DNA from: Achromobacter agilis
GTDB lineage: Bacteria; Pseudomonadota; Gammaproteobacteria; Burkholderiales; Burkholderiaceae_B
Assembly (NCBI RefSeq): GCF_900496965.1
Contig: NZ_UFQB01000022.1
Location: 54,580 to 118,579, forward strand
Direction: 5' to 3'
DNA length: 64,000 nt
A model generated the notes under the pieces. That model saw only the letters and a list, made by a program, of their open reading frames with translations, had not been told where the DNA came from and ran no database searches. Both the position numbers and the translations under genes were made by a program. Shown here one piece after another: positions 23,868 to 32,881 of this stretch. Each line of letters begins with the position of its first letter. The first letter of the stretch is position 1.

Positions 23868-24455
23868 TTAGCCCGGAACCGCCAACTGGCCGATAGCCGC
23901 GCGCGAAATCGATGCGAATACGTTGGGATCGCCGAGCGCCCGCGCGGTCAGCATCGCGCCATGGATGGTCGACATGAAAGCCTGCGCTTCCACCTGGACG
24001 CTATCGCGCAGATGGAATTGCCCCTTGGCGGCCCCGCTTTCGAGTACCGATGCGATCCAGGCCGTCAGTTCGCCGAAATAGGCACGCACCTCGTCCGCGA
24101 TCGCCGGGGGAATCATGGGCAATTCCGCCGCCAGCATCGCGCAAATACACATGGGCATCGTGCCCTCGCGTATGCACTTGGCCCAGTAATCCGCGTAGGC
24201 CGTCAACCGCCCCTGCGGGTCCTGGACGTGCTGATCGAGCGCCGCCAACCCCTCCCGGGCCTGCTGGCGATGCTGCGCGACCACAGTAAGGACCAGGTCC
24301 GCCTTGGTCGGGAAATGATGATGGATGCTGGGCTTGCCGATATGGACCCGTTCGGACACATCGGCATAGCTGAACCCGTGATAGCCCCCGGCGGCAAGCA
24401 GTTGCCGGGTCTGCTCGACGATCTCGATTGCCCTGGGGGAAAGCTCCAAACTCAT
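23868..24455 (-). CDS. TetR family regulator
   Basis: The 195-residue protein has a TetR helix-turn-helix at about residues 20-55 (GYHGFSYADVSERVHIGKPSIHHHFPTKADLVL) and a helical effector domain containing the TetR_C-like segment MCICAMLAAELPMIPPAIADEVRAYF. Sites with the same core ACTAGTTGGTCG occur both upstream (24547-24560) and downstream (23802-23815), so it may regulate itself and the membrane-protein gene. The inducer is unknown. Confidence 0.9.
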   Translation of the reverse strand: MSLELSPRAIEIVEQTRQLLAAGGYHGFSYADVSERVHIGKPSIHHHFPTKADLVLTVVAQHRQQAREGLAALDQHVQDPQGRLTAYADYWAKCIREGTMPMCICAMLAAELPMIPPAIADEVRAYFGELTAWIASVLESGAAKGQFHLRDSVQVEAQAFMSTIHGAMLTARALGDPNVFASISRAAIGQLAVPG

Positions 24456-24544
24456 AGGAATCCACTCTCGTTCACGGAAAAGGCGAGGCGCACGGCCAAC
24501 GCAAGCGGCAGGAAGTTTCTTCAGTGCGGTCGCCAGAAGCCAAT

Positions 24545-24562
24545 CTACTAGTTGGTCGGTAC
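24545..24562. promoter_or_regulatory. candidate TetR operator 2 (degenerate copy)
   Basis: ACTAGTTGGTCGGT at 24547-24560 repeats one half and the centre of the palindrome found at 23802-23815. It lies about 90 bp upstream of the TetR start codon. Its other arm is imperfect. Confidence 0.45.
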
Positions 24563-24642
24563 AATGTCAAGGCGCGGCCGCCCGTCGCCGGCGCTCAGGC
24601 CAGCGTCAACGGCAGCCGCGAAGATCAAAGCTTGCAGCGGCC

Positions 24643-25620
24643 TCAGTGCGAGGACACATAGGTTGCGCCCGGAAATGGCGCGGGAATGGCGAAGCTCTCT
24701 CGCATGCGTTTCGTCTCCGCCGCCGGCGTCAGGCCGAAAAGCCGCTTGAACTCCCGGTTGAATTGCGAGGCGCTCGTGTACCCCGCGGCGTGGCTGGCCG
24801 CCTCGGCCGTCATGTCCTGGCGCACCATCAGCAGCCTCGCCTGATGCAGCCGCGTCGATTTCACGTACTGCATCGGCGACGCGTGGGTAATTGCCTTGAA
24901 ATGACTGTGAAAGCTCGGGACGCTCATCCCTGCCACCTCGGCAAGCCGCGCCACGTCGAGCGGCTCGGCATACGCGGCATGAATATGCCGCAGCGACCTG
25001 CCAATCCGACCGAACTGCCCCCTCATTGCCAGCGCCTCCCGCATGGCTCCGCCTTGCGCCCCGGTAAGCACGCGGAAATACAGTTCGCGCAACAGTCCCT
25101 GCCCAAGCACGGCTGCCTCCAGCGGCCGGGACATCGCTTCCAGAAAGCGCAGCACCGAGGTTTGCATCCCCGCGTCCATAGGCGTGGACATCATGCTCTG
25201 AGGGGCATCCGCGCGGTCGGCCATGCCTTCGCCGTCGATCTGCGCGGCCAGCTCGGCCGCCATTGAAAAATCAAGGTGCAGATAAAGCGCAAGCAGCGGC
25301 CGTTCCCGCGTCGCGTCGGTTTCCATGCTGAAGGGCACCGGCACCGAAACGGCAAGATAGTGACCTTCGTCGTATTGATACAGCCGCCCGCCGAAATATC
25401 CCCGTTTGCAGCCCTGGCAGACGATGACGATGCCGGGGTCATACAACACGGGCGTGCGAGACATTGCCCGGTCGGAGCGCAGGATACGCACGCTTGGCAG
25501 CGCCGTCAGGTTGTAGCCCTCCATGGGCGCCAGTGCGCACAACAGCCCGATCGTGTGCGCCCGCGCGTCGGCGGACGAGGGGGCAGCTGGATATTGCTTA
25601 AGAATAGTCTTGGCGTTCAT
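24643..25620 (-). CDS. AraC family regulator (AraC_N cupin type)
   Basis: From ATG 25620 (an in-frame TTG lies at 25632) the protein has about 325 residues. The N-terminal AraC_N domain includes VLYDPGIVIVCQGCKRGYFGGRLYQYDEGHYLAVSVPVPF, and two C-terminal helix-turn-helix motifs are seen (LDVARLAEVAGMSVPSFHSHFK and EAASHAAGYTSASQFNREFKRLFG). This architecture resembles YqhC-type regulators of aldehyde reductases and oxidoreductases. It diverges from an SDR gene, its probable target. Confidence 0.92.
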   Translation of the reverse strand: MNAKTILKQYPAAPSSADARAHTIGLLCALAPMEGYNLTALPSVRILRSDRAMSRTPVLYDPGIVIVCQGCKRGYFGGRLYQYDEGHYLAVSVPVPFSMETDATRERPLLALYLHLDFSMAAELAAQIDGEGMADRADAPQSMMSTPMDAGMQTSVLRFLEAMSRPLEAAVLGQGLLRELYFRVLTGAQGGAMREALAMRGQFGRIGRSLRHIHAAYAEPLDVARLAEVAGMSVPSFHSHFKAITHASPMQYVKSTRLHQARLLMVRQDMTAEAASHAAGYTSASQFNREFKRLFGLTPAAETKRMRESFAIPAPFPGATYVSSH

Positions 25621-25635
25621 AGCTTTAGGCAATAA

Positions 25636-25652
25636 ATACAGCGATATACAGC
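25636..25652. promoter_or_regulatory. candidate AraC-type binding site (tandem ATACAGC)
   Basis: ATACAGC at 25636-25642 and again at 25646-25652, 10 bp apart, so both copies face the same side of the helix. They lie in the divergent gap between the AraC regulator and the SDR gene. AraC proteins usually bind direct repeats of this kind. Confidence 0.42.
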
Positions 25653-25714
25653 TTATACGCCTTGTTTTGTCAGACTAACCTGCATTCTCCACACAACGTT
25701 TTGGAGAAGCAAGC

Positions 25715-26548
25715 ATGGCTTCCAGCAAGATTCTGCTCATCACGGGCGTCAGCAGCGGGTTCGGCCGGGCGCTGGCCGAGGAAGCGCTAGCCGCGGGCCA
25801 CAAGGTGGCGGGAACGGTAAGAAGCGCACAGGCCAAGCGAGATTTCGAGTCCCTTTCGGCATCGTCCGCTTTTGGACGCATACTGGACGTTACCGACTTC
25901 GACCGCATTGACGGCGTGGTCGCGGAGATCGAGGCGAACATCGGCCCCATCGACGTCCTGGTCAACAATGCGGGCTACGGGCACGAAGGCGTGCTGGAGG
26001 AATCGCCGCTATCCGAGATGCGCCGGCAGTTCGATGTGAATGTGTTTGGTGCCGTCGCCATGATAAAGGCCGCCCTGCCCTTCATGCGCACGCGTCGGCG
26101 CGGCCGCATCCTCAATATCACGTCGATGGGTGGGCTCATCACGATGCCCGGGATTGCCTATTACTGCGGTAGCAAATTCGCGCTGGAAGGGATTTCGGAG
26201 AGCCTGGGCAAGGAAGTCGCCCCCTTCGGCATCTCCGTAACCGCCGTGGCGCCGGGCTCTTTCCGCACGGACTGGGCGGGACGCTCGATGACGCGGACTC
26301 CTCGCTCGATCCCGGACTACAACGCCACCTTCGACCCCGTCCGGCGGGCGCGGGAAGAAAAGAGCGGCAAGCAACTCGGCGATCCCGTGAAGGCGGCGCG
26401 CGCGATGCTTGCCCTGATCGCGGCGGATCGCGCGCCGGCGCATCTATTGCTCGGCAGCGATGCATTGGCTCTTGTACGCGCCAACCAGGCCGCATTGGAA
26501 GACGAGCGCCACGCTTGGGAGACGCTCACCGTATCGACGGACGGCTGA
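25715..26548 (+). CDS. short-chain dehydrogenase/reductase
   Basis: The 277-residue SDR starts at ATG 25715 behind TTGGAGAAG. It has TGVSSGFGRALAEEA (residues 9-23), VNNAGYGHEG, catalytic Ser in NITSMGG, and the Tyr-x3-Lys pair in YYCGSKFALEG, with a C-terminal extension to SDALALVRAN typical of the oxidoreductase group often paired with AraC regulators in proteobacteria. The substrate is unknown; control by the divergent AraC protein is likely. Confidence 0.93.
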   Translation: MASSKILLITGVSSGFGRALAEEALAAGHKVAGTVRSAQAKRDFESLSASSAFGRILDVTDFDRIDGVVAEIEANIGPIDVLVNNAGYGHEGVLEESPLSEMRRQFDVNVFGAVAMIKAALPFMRTRRRGRILNITSMGGLITMPGIAYYCGSKFALEGISESLGKEVAPFGISVTAVAPGSFRTDWAGRSMTRTPRSIPDYNATFDPVRRAREEKSGKQLGDPVKAARAMLALIAADRAPAHLLLGSDALALVRANQAALEDERHAWETLTVSTDG

Positions 26549-26628
26549 GTTCCTTGGCGCAGTTGCCGGCGAACCGAGGCCCGCCCGGTACAATTTCATC
26601 GTTCCCGTTCTCGACACCGGAGTCGCCC

Positions 26629-27021
26629 ATGGCGCTGAAACATGCGAGTCCCTTGGAAGTCATCGACCTGTTTCATCGACAGCCACAGCCGTCCTTGGAA
26701 CCGGAACCGCCCGTCAGCATCAGCCTGCTGCGCACAACCGAGTTGCAGCTGATCCGGCTGGTCTTGCCCGCCGGGCACCGAATGCCCTCGCATCACGTGC
26801 CGGGCGTGCTCACGCTCCAGTGCCTCGCCGGACGTGTCGATGTCGAAACCCCGGAACGCCAATGCACCCTCGCCGAAGGGCAGCTCGTCATGCTGCAGGG
26901 CGAAGAACCCCACAGCCTTCATGCACATGTGCCGGCCGTCGTGCTCCTGACCCTGGTGCACAATCCTCCGGGCGCCTGGCGCCCCAGGGACGCCGGCGAC
27001 GAGGGCGCCTCCTGCGGCTAG
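26629..27021 (+). CDS. small cupin-domain protein
   Basis: The 130-residue single-cupin protein starts at ATG 26629, 80 bp after the SDR stop. Cupin motif 1 is partly seen in PAGHRMPSHHVPGVLTLQCLAGRVDV and motif 2 in EGQLVMLQGEEPHSLHAHVPAVVLLTLV; His residues could bind a metal. It may be a sensor or small dioxygenase-like protein; function unknown. Its TAG stop shares CTAG with the stop of the convergent sdhB. Confidence 0.85.
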   Translation: MALKHASPLEVIDLFHRQPQPSLEPEPPVSISLLRTTELQLIRLVLPAGHRMPSHHVPGVLTLQCLAGRVDVETPERQCTLAEGQLVMLQGEEPHSLHAHVPAVVLLTLVHNPPGAWRPRDAGDEGASCG

Positions 27022-27725
27022 ATCATCCGCCGCGCCATCATCGCGCGGATCCTGCCGATGGCCCCGGACGGGTCCAGCCCTTTCGGGCAGATATCGGTGC
27101 AGTTCATGATCGTGTGGCAGCGGTAAAGACGATACGGGTCGTTCAGATTGTCCAGGCGTTCCGAGGTGGCCTGATCACGGGAATCGACGAGGAAGCGGTA
27201 GGCCTGCAACAGGCCCGCCGGCCCCACGTATTTGTCCGGATTCCACCAGAACGAAGGACAGGCAGTGGAACAGCACGCGCACAGAATGCATTCGTACAAG
27301 CCATTGAGCTCCTCGCGCTGCTCGGGGGACTGCAAGCGCTCGCGCTCGGGCGGCGGATCGCTATTGATGAGATAGGGCTTGATGGACTGGTACTGCGTGA
27401 AGAACTCCGACATATCGACGATCAGGTCGCGGATGACGGGCAGGCCGGGAAGAGGCCTCAAGACAATCCGCCCGGGCAGCTCGTTCAGATTCGTAACGCA
27501 CGCCAGCCCGTTCCTGCCGTTGATGTTCATCGCATCCGAGCCGCAGACTCCCTCGCGGCAGGAACGGCGAAAACCGATGGAGTCATCGATGCCCTTGAGG
27601 TGCACGAGCAGATCGAGCAGCATCTTGTCGCCCGGGGCGACGTCGACCTCGAATGCCTGCATGTATGGAGCGGCGTCCTTGTCGGGGTCGTACCGGTAGA
27701 TTTCGATTTTTCGGCGACTGGTCAC
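27018..27725 (-). CDS. sdhB: succinate dehydrogenase iron-sulfur subunit, stand-alone copy
   Basis: The start GTG 27725 is chosen because AAAGGAG lies upstream and the 235-residue result matches normal SdhB length. All three cluster motifs are intact: [2Fe-2S] in SCREGVCGSDAMNINGRNGLAC with the conserved Asp, [4Fe-4S] in CILCACCSTACPS, and [3Fe-4S] in CHTIMNCTDICPKGL. SdhB carries electrons from the flavoprotein SdhA to ubiquinone. No sdhC, sdhD or sdhA is nearby; neighbours are a cupin and an aminotransferase. It may be a duplicate of the housekeeping gene, or the gene may have been relocated. Confidence 0.93.
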   Translation of the reverse strand: MTSRRKIEIYRYDPDKDAAPYMQAFEVDVAPGDKMLLDLLVHLKGIDDSIGFRRSCREGVCGSDAMNINGRNGLACVTNLNELPGRIVLRPLPGLPVIRDLIVDMSEFFTQYQSIKPYLINSDPPPERERLQSPEQREELNGLYECILCACCSTACPSFWWNPDKYVGPAGLLQAYRFLVDSRDQATSERLDNLNDPYRLYRCHTIMNCTDICPKGLDPSGAIGRIRAMMARRMI

Positions 27726-27792
27726 GAAGCACTCCTTTGTTGGGAGCCCTGGCAGCCGAATCATCGTAGCAGAGAGGTCTGCAGACAAGCGC

Positions 27793-29118
27793 CTACCGTG
27801 GCAGCACGTCGCTCATAGTTTGCACGAATCGGTCGACGATATGGCCGATGTCCGCCTCGCTCGCAATGAACGGCGGCGCTATCAGGACGTGATCGCCCCG
27901 CACGCCATCGACGGTCCCGCCCATCGGGTACACCAACAGGCCGTTGTCCTTTGCCTGCGCCTTGAACTTCGCATGCGTTTTTCGCGCAGGATCCAGCGTC
28001 TCCTTGGTGGCGCGTTCCGCGACCAGCTCCACGCCAACGAACAGGCCTCGTCCGCGTATATCGCCAACGTTGGGATGATCCCGTAGAGCCGCATGCAATT
28101 CATTGCGCAGCTGCTCTCCTCGAGCGCGCACGTTTTCCAGCAGGCCGTCTTCGACGATCGTGCGCTGTACAGCCAAGGCCGCGGCGCAAGCCGTTGCGTG
28201 GCCGATATAGGTATGCCCATGTTGAAAGAAGCCGCTGCCGCCCACAATCGCGTCATAAATACGGTCGGTGCACAATGTGGCGCCTATGGGCTGGTAGCCT
28301 CCGCCCAGCCCCTTGGCGATCGTGACGAGGTCAGGCACTACACCATCTTCCTCGCAAGCGAACAAATAGCCGGTGCGTCCCATTCCCGACATCACCTCGT
28401 CCAGAATCAGCAGGACGCCATACTTGTCGCAAACGGCTCGGATCCTCTTGAAGTAATCCGCGACCGGCGGGACCGCGCCTGCGGTTGCCCCCACCACGGT
28501 CTCCGCGACGAAGGCCGCAACGGTGTCCGGCCCCAGTTCCACGACCTTTGCTTCCAACTCGTCCGCGAGACGCTGAGCGTAGGCCGCGTCCGTTTCTCCA
28601 TCCAGGCGCTCGCGATACGCAAAACACGGCGACACATGATGTGCCGGCACCAGCAACGGCAGGAAAGGTTCCCGGCGCCAGGCGTTGCCGCCGATCGCCA
28701 ATGCGCCCAGCGTATTGCCGTGGTAGCTCTGCCGACGCGCAATCATATGCCTGCGCTGGGGCTGTCCAATTTCGACAAAGTACTGCCGCGCCAGCTTCAG
28801 TGCAGCCTCGACCGCCTCGGAGCCGCCCGAGACGAAATACACATGATTCAGGTCGCCAGGCGCAGCGGCGGCAAGCAAGCTCGCCAGATCCTCCGACGTC
28901 TGCGTCGTAAAAAAAGAAGTGTGCGCGTAGGCCAGCTGCCCTACCTGTTCCTGGATCGCCCTGATCACCCGGGGGTGCCCATGCCCCAGGCTCGAAACCG
29001 CGGCGCCGCCGGAAGCATCAATGTAGCGCTTGCCGTTGCTGTCTATCAGTTCCATGCCTTGACCGGCCACCGCGGTGGGCAGGTCAATTTTTGGATTGCG
29101 ATGAAAAACATGTGACAT
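27793..29118 (-). CDS. class III PLP-dependent aminotransferase (omega-transaminase)
   Basis: The start ATG 29118 has CAGGAG upstream; the product is 441 residues. It shows class III features: DASGGAAVSSLGHGHP, YFVSGGSEAVEAALKLAR, SYHGNTLGALAIGG, LLILDEVMSGMGRTG (Asp240 binding the PLP nitrogen) and AKGLGGGYQPIGA (Lys269 forming the PLP Schiff base). Such enzymes act on omega-amino acids, diamines or beta-amino acids. Proximity to an RpiR regulator and a peptide-uptake operon with a nitrilase and an M81 peptidase suggests use of an imported amine or amino acid. Confidence 0.92.
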   Translation of the reverse strand: MSHVFHRNPKIDLPTAVAGQGMELIDSNGKRYIDASGGAAVSSLGHGHPRVIRAIQEQVGQLAYAHTSFFTTQTSEDLASLLAAAAPGDLNHVYFVSGGSEAVEAALKLARQYFVEIGQPQRRHMIARRQSYHGNTLGALAIGGNAWRREPFLPLLVPAHHVSPCFAYRERLDGETDAAYAQRLADELEAKVVELGPDTVAAFVAETVVGATAGAVPPVADYFKRIRAVCDKYGVLLILDEVMSGMGRTGYLFACEEDGVVPDLVTIAKGLGGGYQPIGATLCTDRIYDAIVGGSGFFQHGHTYIGHATACAAALAVQRTIVEDGLLENVRARGEQLRNELHAALRDHPNVGDIRGRGLFVGVELVAERATKETLDPARKTHAKFKAQAKDNGLLVYPMGGTVDGVRGDHVLIAPPFIASEADIGHIVDRFVQTMSDVLPR

Positions 29119-29412
29119 CTGGGGCTCCTGGACCGGCAACGGGTGGGGCCGGATAGGCCTAAATGAGCGGCGGCCGCGGCGCCTTTGTACGCTCGCGGCG
29201 CTACCGCACGAATGAAACGAGTATAGGCACGCTGGCACCCCAACGCAACAAATGAATCATTAAATTCTCACAAGAAACATTCGAATCTTTTTAAATCGAA
29301 ATCCGGCGGGCATACGGGCGCACGCACACCCATATCCCTGCCAGGATCGTCTCGCTCTTTGTCGAATCTGCCTTCCGTGCCGACGCAGTCATGCCGGCGG
29401 CCATCGCCCGAA
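29119..29412. other. intergenic region with a possible regulator dyad
   Basis: The 294-bp gap lies between the aminotransferase start and the RpiR gene stop, both minus strand. An AT-rich core near 29255-29305 contains TTCGA (29280-29284) and TCGAA (29296-29300) as an inverted repeat. It may hold the aminotransferase promoter and an operator. No gene was found. Confidence 0.35.
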
Positions 29413-30324
29413 TCAGGCTTCGGAACTCCCATGCCGTTGCGGCGGGATATAGGCGCCTGTCTGATGCAACTGGTCTTCACTCTGCTCAAGGGCCTTGATG
29501 GCGCCCTTGCCCTTCTTTGCCAGCAGCTGTTCTACCAATGCCTCGGAAAGCGCGACGGCAGCCGTGATGGAAGGAAAGAACGATGGGCTGTCCACGGGGA
29601 AAAGAAGCGTGCAATCGGCACGCAGTGCAATAGGCGCCACCGTGCTGTCGGTCAGAGCCACCACCCGGCAACCCGCCTCATGGGCGGCATCCGCCACGCG
29701 CAGGATCTCCATCGAGTACGGCGCAAAGCTCACCACGACGACCGCATCTTTTTTCGTCAATGAGCGCAAGTCCATCTCGAGAGTGCCAGCCTCTCCCCGT
29801 ATCAGATGCACCGTTGGACGGAACAGGCGATACACATAATGGAACGAGAAGGCGACGGGAAAGCACGACCGGAAGCCCGCGACGTAAACATTGGCCGCCG
29901 AGCTGATCAAATCAACCGCGACGGAGATGGAATCCCCATTATTTCCGCCTGTTACGTCCAGATTGCGATGCTGCACTTCAAGCATCTCGGAAAGCATCTT
30001 TCGCGAACCGCTGACGCGTATGAGCGCCTTGGCGCGCTTTGTGTAGGGCTGCGGGCCGCCACGCACCGATTCGACGAAGAGCTCGCGCAGGCTCTGCCAT
30101 CCGTCGAAACCGAGGAACTGGGCCAGGCGCACCAGGGTGGCAGGCTTGACCCCGGCCCCTGCCGCAATCTTGCGCATGGACAAGAGCGGGATCTCGCGCG
30201 GATGGTCGAGGAGATACCGGACCCCGGCCTGAAACTGCGAACTGTAACTGGCAAAGTTCTTTCGCAGATGGGTCAGCAGTTCGTCGAGGCTTTCAGGTGG
30301 CGTGGCGGATTCCGTCGTCTGCAT
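29413..30324 (-). CDS. MurR/RpiR family regulator (HTH plus SIS domain)
   Basis: From ATG 30324 the protein has 303 residues; GTG 30378 is an alternative. The N-terminal HTH_6 domain spans about residues 15-90 (LLSMRKIAAGAGVKPATLVRLAQFLGFDGWQSLRELF), and the C-terminal SIS domain about 125-260 (NVYVAGFRSCFPVAFSFHYVYRLF, DAVVVVSFAPYSMEILRVADAAHEAGCRVVALTDS). SIS domains in this family often bind phosphosugars, but some family members control amino-acid or peptide catabolism. It lies between the aminotransferase and the M81 peptidase/ABC operon and probably regulates one or both. Confidence 0.92.
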   Translation of the reverse strand: MQTTESATPPESLDELLTHLRKNFASYSSQFQAGVRYLLDHPREIPLLSMRKIAAGAGVKPATLVRLAQFLGFDGWQSLRELFVESVRGGPQPYTKRAKALIRVSGSRKMLSEMLEVQHRNLDVTGGNNGDSISVAVDLISSAANVYVAGFRSCFPVAFSFHYVYRLFRPTVHLIRGEAGTLEMDLRSLTKKDAVVVVSFAPYSMEILRVADAAHEAGCRVVALTDSTVAPIALRADCTLLFPVDSPSFFPSITAAVALSEALVEQLLAKKGKGAIKALEQSEDQLHQTGAYIPPQRHGSSEA

Positions 30325-30439
30325 GGTTTTGGCTGGTAGCACGGTAATGGTTGTTGGACAGCGAGGAAATTGTTGCACACCCTGACGTCAGCCAACCGCC
30401 GCCTGTTTCCGCATGGCCCTGCCCGCGAACATTCGCTCG

Positions 30440-31957
30440 TCAGCCTGCCGAACCACTCTCGGGCGGCGCGTTGAACGGATAAGTTGTATCGAGCGGCACC
30501 CGCCGATAGGGCAACAGCGTCAGGTCGGCCGGCCCCCAATCCGGGGTGTCTACGATGAGGATGTCCGCCGACACCGGCTCAAAATATGCGCGAAAATGGG
30601 TCTTCGAGCGTAAGACAACATAATCGAACTCGTTCAAGGACCGGCCAAACTGCGTCAGGCAATCATCGTCCACCGCAGTGCTAGGCAAGGACGTGAGGGA
30701 CACCATTGCTTTGCCCGTGTCGATAACCACCGTATTTCCCAGTTCGACGACCCGCCCCGTGGAATATGGCCCAGTCGCCCGATACGTGACCCTCCCTGCT
30801 TGCACGACTTTCCCAGACAGGGTGACCGGGCCTCCTGCGCGCTCGTTGCTGTGGCTGCCCACCTGCAATTTCACATCCGCCCCCACCCCCGCCTTCATGG
30901 CTTCGGCCACTGCGGCTGGATCCCAGAGATATGGCACTGCCACCTTCGGCAATTCTTGGTCCAGCACGGCGCGCAGGACATACGTGGAGTCGTGCATCCG
31001 ATCGGCGTGTTCGAGCAGGACGACAGGACGACGTCCCGAAGCGACCAGCTCTCTGGCCCTGTTGATGCCATTCTCGATGGAATAAACCAATTCGCGATGA
31101 CTGAGCGCCTCGCGGTTTTTCAGAATCTGCGCCGAGAAATCCTCCGCAATAGCCAAAGCCCGGGCTTCATCGCGGTCGGTCACCACCACGACGGAAAAGC
31201 CACAGTTTGGTACGTCGGCATAGGAGAAGCCCGCGAAGACCGAGATATCCAGGTAGCTGTCGGAATTCTCCGCCTGGCGAATCGACTCCAGCACGATGGA
31301 TTTAAGCGGCTCCAGCCCGGTAGCGCTGAAGATGCTTGGAACCATGACACCGGGCTTGATCAGAACCATCACCGGATCGATCTCGCCGCGCAATGTCCGG
31401 AACAAGCACTCGGCCGCGCGTTTGCCGGTCTGCCCCATATCGGTATGGGGGGAAAAATGGTATCCGAATACCGCCGAAGCCTGGGCAATCGTATCGGCAT
31501 CCAGATTGGCGTGGTAATCGAGCGCGACCATGACGGGCACGTCAGGCCCGACGACCGCCCGAACGCGTTCAAGCGTTTCGCAATCCGCATCCAGCCGCGT
31601 CGGCGTGACCATTGCGCCGTGAAGGTCCAGAAGCACGCCATCGAGCGGCCCAGCCTGTTTCAGGCCCTCGATCAGGCTGTCGACGTAATGATCATAGACC
31701 TCGTCGCTTATCGGACCTGCGGCGCCGCCGTTAACCGCGAAAAAGGGCACGATTTCTGCATTCTCACGCTCGCAAACGTCGATGATCCCGCCTAGGCCGG
31801 TATTGGCTCCCCGCAGCGTCTCGACCAGCCCTGAAGCCGCGATCTCTACGGCCTTGCATTGCGCGAGCGTGGTGAGTTCGTCGATGAAGGTAACCGACTC
31901 CTGTAAAAACCCGGCAATGGCGATACGGTATTGCTTGGCTGCATTATGCGTGTTCAT
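30440..31957 (-). CDS. M81 family metallopeptidase (MlrC/microcystinase-like)
   Basis: The 505-residue protein has the DUF1485/MlrC N- and C-terminal parts: GFLQESVTFID, GVLLDLHGAMVTPTRLDADCETLERVRAVVG, MVALDYHANLD (metal His) and YHFSPHTDMGQTGKRAAECLF. The C-terminal region carries RRPVVLLEHADRMHDSTYVLRAVL and GSHSNERAGGPVTLSGKV. MlrC hydrolyses a tetrapeptide from microcystin; homologues without mlrA/mlrB probably act on other small amides or peptides. It is last in the ABC-transport operon, 57 bp after the nitrilase gene, suggesting intracellular breakdown of the imported substrate. Confidence 0.9.
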   Translation of the reverse strand: MNTHNAAKQYRIAIAGFLQESVTFIDELTTLAQCKAVEIAASGLVETLRGANTGLGGIIDVCERENAEIVPFFAVNGGAAGPISDEVYDHYVDSLIEGLKQAGPLDGVLLDLHGAMVTPTRLDADCETLERVRAVVGPDVPVMVALDYHANLDADTIAQASAVFGYHFSPHTDMGQTGKRAAECLFRTLRGEIDPVMVLIKPGVMVPSIFSATGLEPLKSIVLESIRQAENSDSYLDISVFAGFSYADVPNCGFSVVVVTDRDEARALAIAEDFSAQILKNREALSHRELVYSIENGINRARELVASGRRPVVLLEHADRMHDSTYVLRAVLDQELPKVAVPYLWDPAAVAEAMKAGVGADVKLQVGSHSNERAGGPVTLSGKVVQAGRVTYRATGPYSTGRVVELGNTVVIDTGKAMVSLTSLPSTAVDDDCLTQFGRSLNEFDYVVLRSKTHFRAYFEPVSADILIVDTPDWGPADLTLLPYRRVPLDTTYPFNAPPESGSAG

Positions 31958-32014
31958 GCCTTGGATTCCTTAATCCTGGGATATAAATCGATCACGAATT
32001 GCCACCGCTGCCGA

Positions 32015-32881
32015 TCAACGGCTCGCGGTGAGATAGCGCGCGTAGAGCTCGGGATCCCGGTCCGTCCATATTCCAGTGAACGCCCGGTATCGCGCGACCT
32101 CCTGCAGGTCGATATCCACGCGAAGCACGTCTTCCCTGTCGTGCTCCAGCGCGCCGATTACCCGCCCATTGGGCGCGACGGCGCAAGAACGGCCGAAAAA
32201 GCGATGTCCAGCCTGCACTCCCGCGCGATTGCAACTGAGGAAGAACACGCCGTTTTCAGTGGCCCGCGTGTAGGCTCGGTGTATGAACAGGCCTTCGTCG
32301 GCTACCGGTACGCCGCCCACCCCGGACGACGCCCATATGTTGGTAACGACATCTGCCCCTTGCAGCGCGAGGATTCGGGTTATCTCCGGAAAGCGGATGT
32401 CATAGCAGATTTGCATCCCCAATCGGCATCCGGGGCCCGGCCAGGTTCCGATCTGGTCGCCCTTCTTGAAGTACAGCTTCTCGTTGTGCCATTGATGGAC
32501 CTTGACGTAAGCCCCCTCGATGCCTTGCGGCCCGATCAGCACGGACGCATTGCGCATCACGCCCCGCATCTGCGGATCGCGCAGCCCGAGCCCCAACACC
32601 AGGTAAGCACGATGCTTCGCGGCGAGTTCCGACAGGTTTCGTATTTCCTCGCCACCCAGTTCGGCGCACGCTTCCCACAACGCGAGGCCGAAATCGGGGA
32701 CTTTGGCCTCGATGGCGCCCCCCGCCGCGACGGGCTCAACGTATCCCGTATTCGAAAGTTCGGGAAAGACAATCAAATCGGCGTCTTTCCCTTCCGCGTC
32801 GATCGCATCCGCCATGCGCTGGAAATTCCTGGCTGGATCCAGCGCCCGGGGTTCAAACTGCACCAGCGCAGCCCTGATCAT
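32015..32881 (-). CDS. carbon-nitrogen hydrolase (nitrilase superfamily)
   Basis: The start ATG 32881 is preceded by GGAGGAG and overlaps the ATPase gene stop by 4 bp. The 288-residue protein has the Glu-Lys-Cys triad: Glu41 in FPELSNTGY, Lys127 in YVKVHQWHNE and Cys159 in QICYDIRFPE. The set resembles N-carbamoylputrescine amidase/aliphatic amidase branches rather than true nitrilases. It would hydrolyse an amide or carbamoyl group of the substrate imported by the ABC transporter. The exact substrate is unknown. Confidence 0.9.
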   Translation of the reverse strand: MIRAALVQFEPRALDPARNFQRMADAIDAEGKDADLIVFPELSNTGYVEPVAAGGAIEAKVPDFGLALWEACAELGGEEIRNLSELAAKHRAYLVLGLGLRDPQMRGVMRNASVLIGPQGIEGAYVKVHQWHNEKLYFKKGDQIGTWPGPGCRLGMQICYDIRFPEITRILALQGADVVTNIWASSGVGGVPVADEGLFIHRAYTRATENGVFFLSCNRAGVQAGHRFFGRSCAVAPNGRVIGALEHDREDVLRVDIDLQEVARYRAFTGIWTDRDPELYARYLTASR

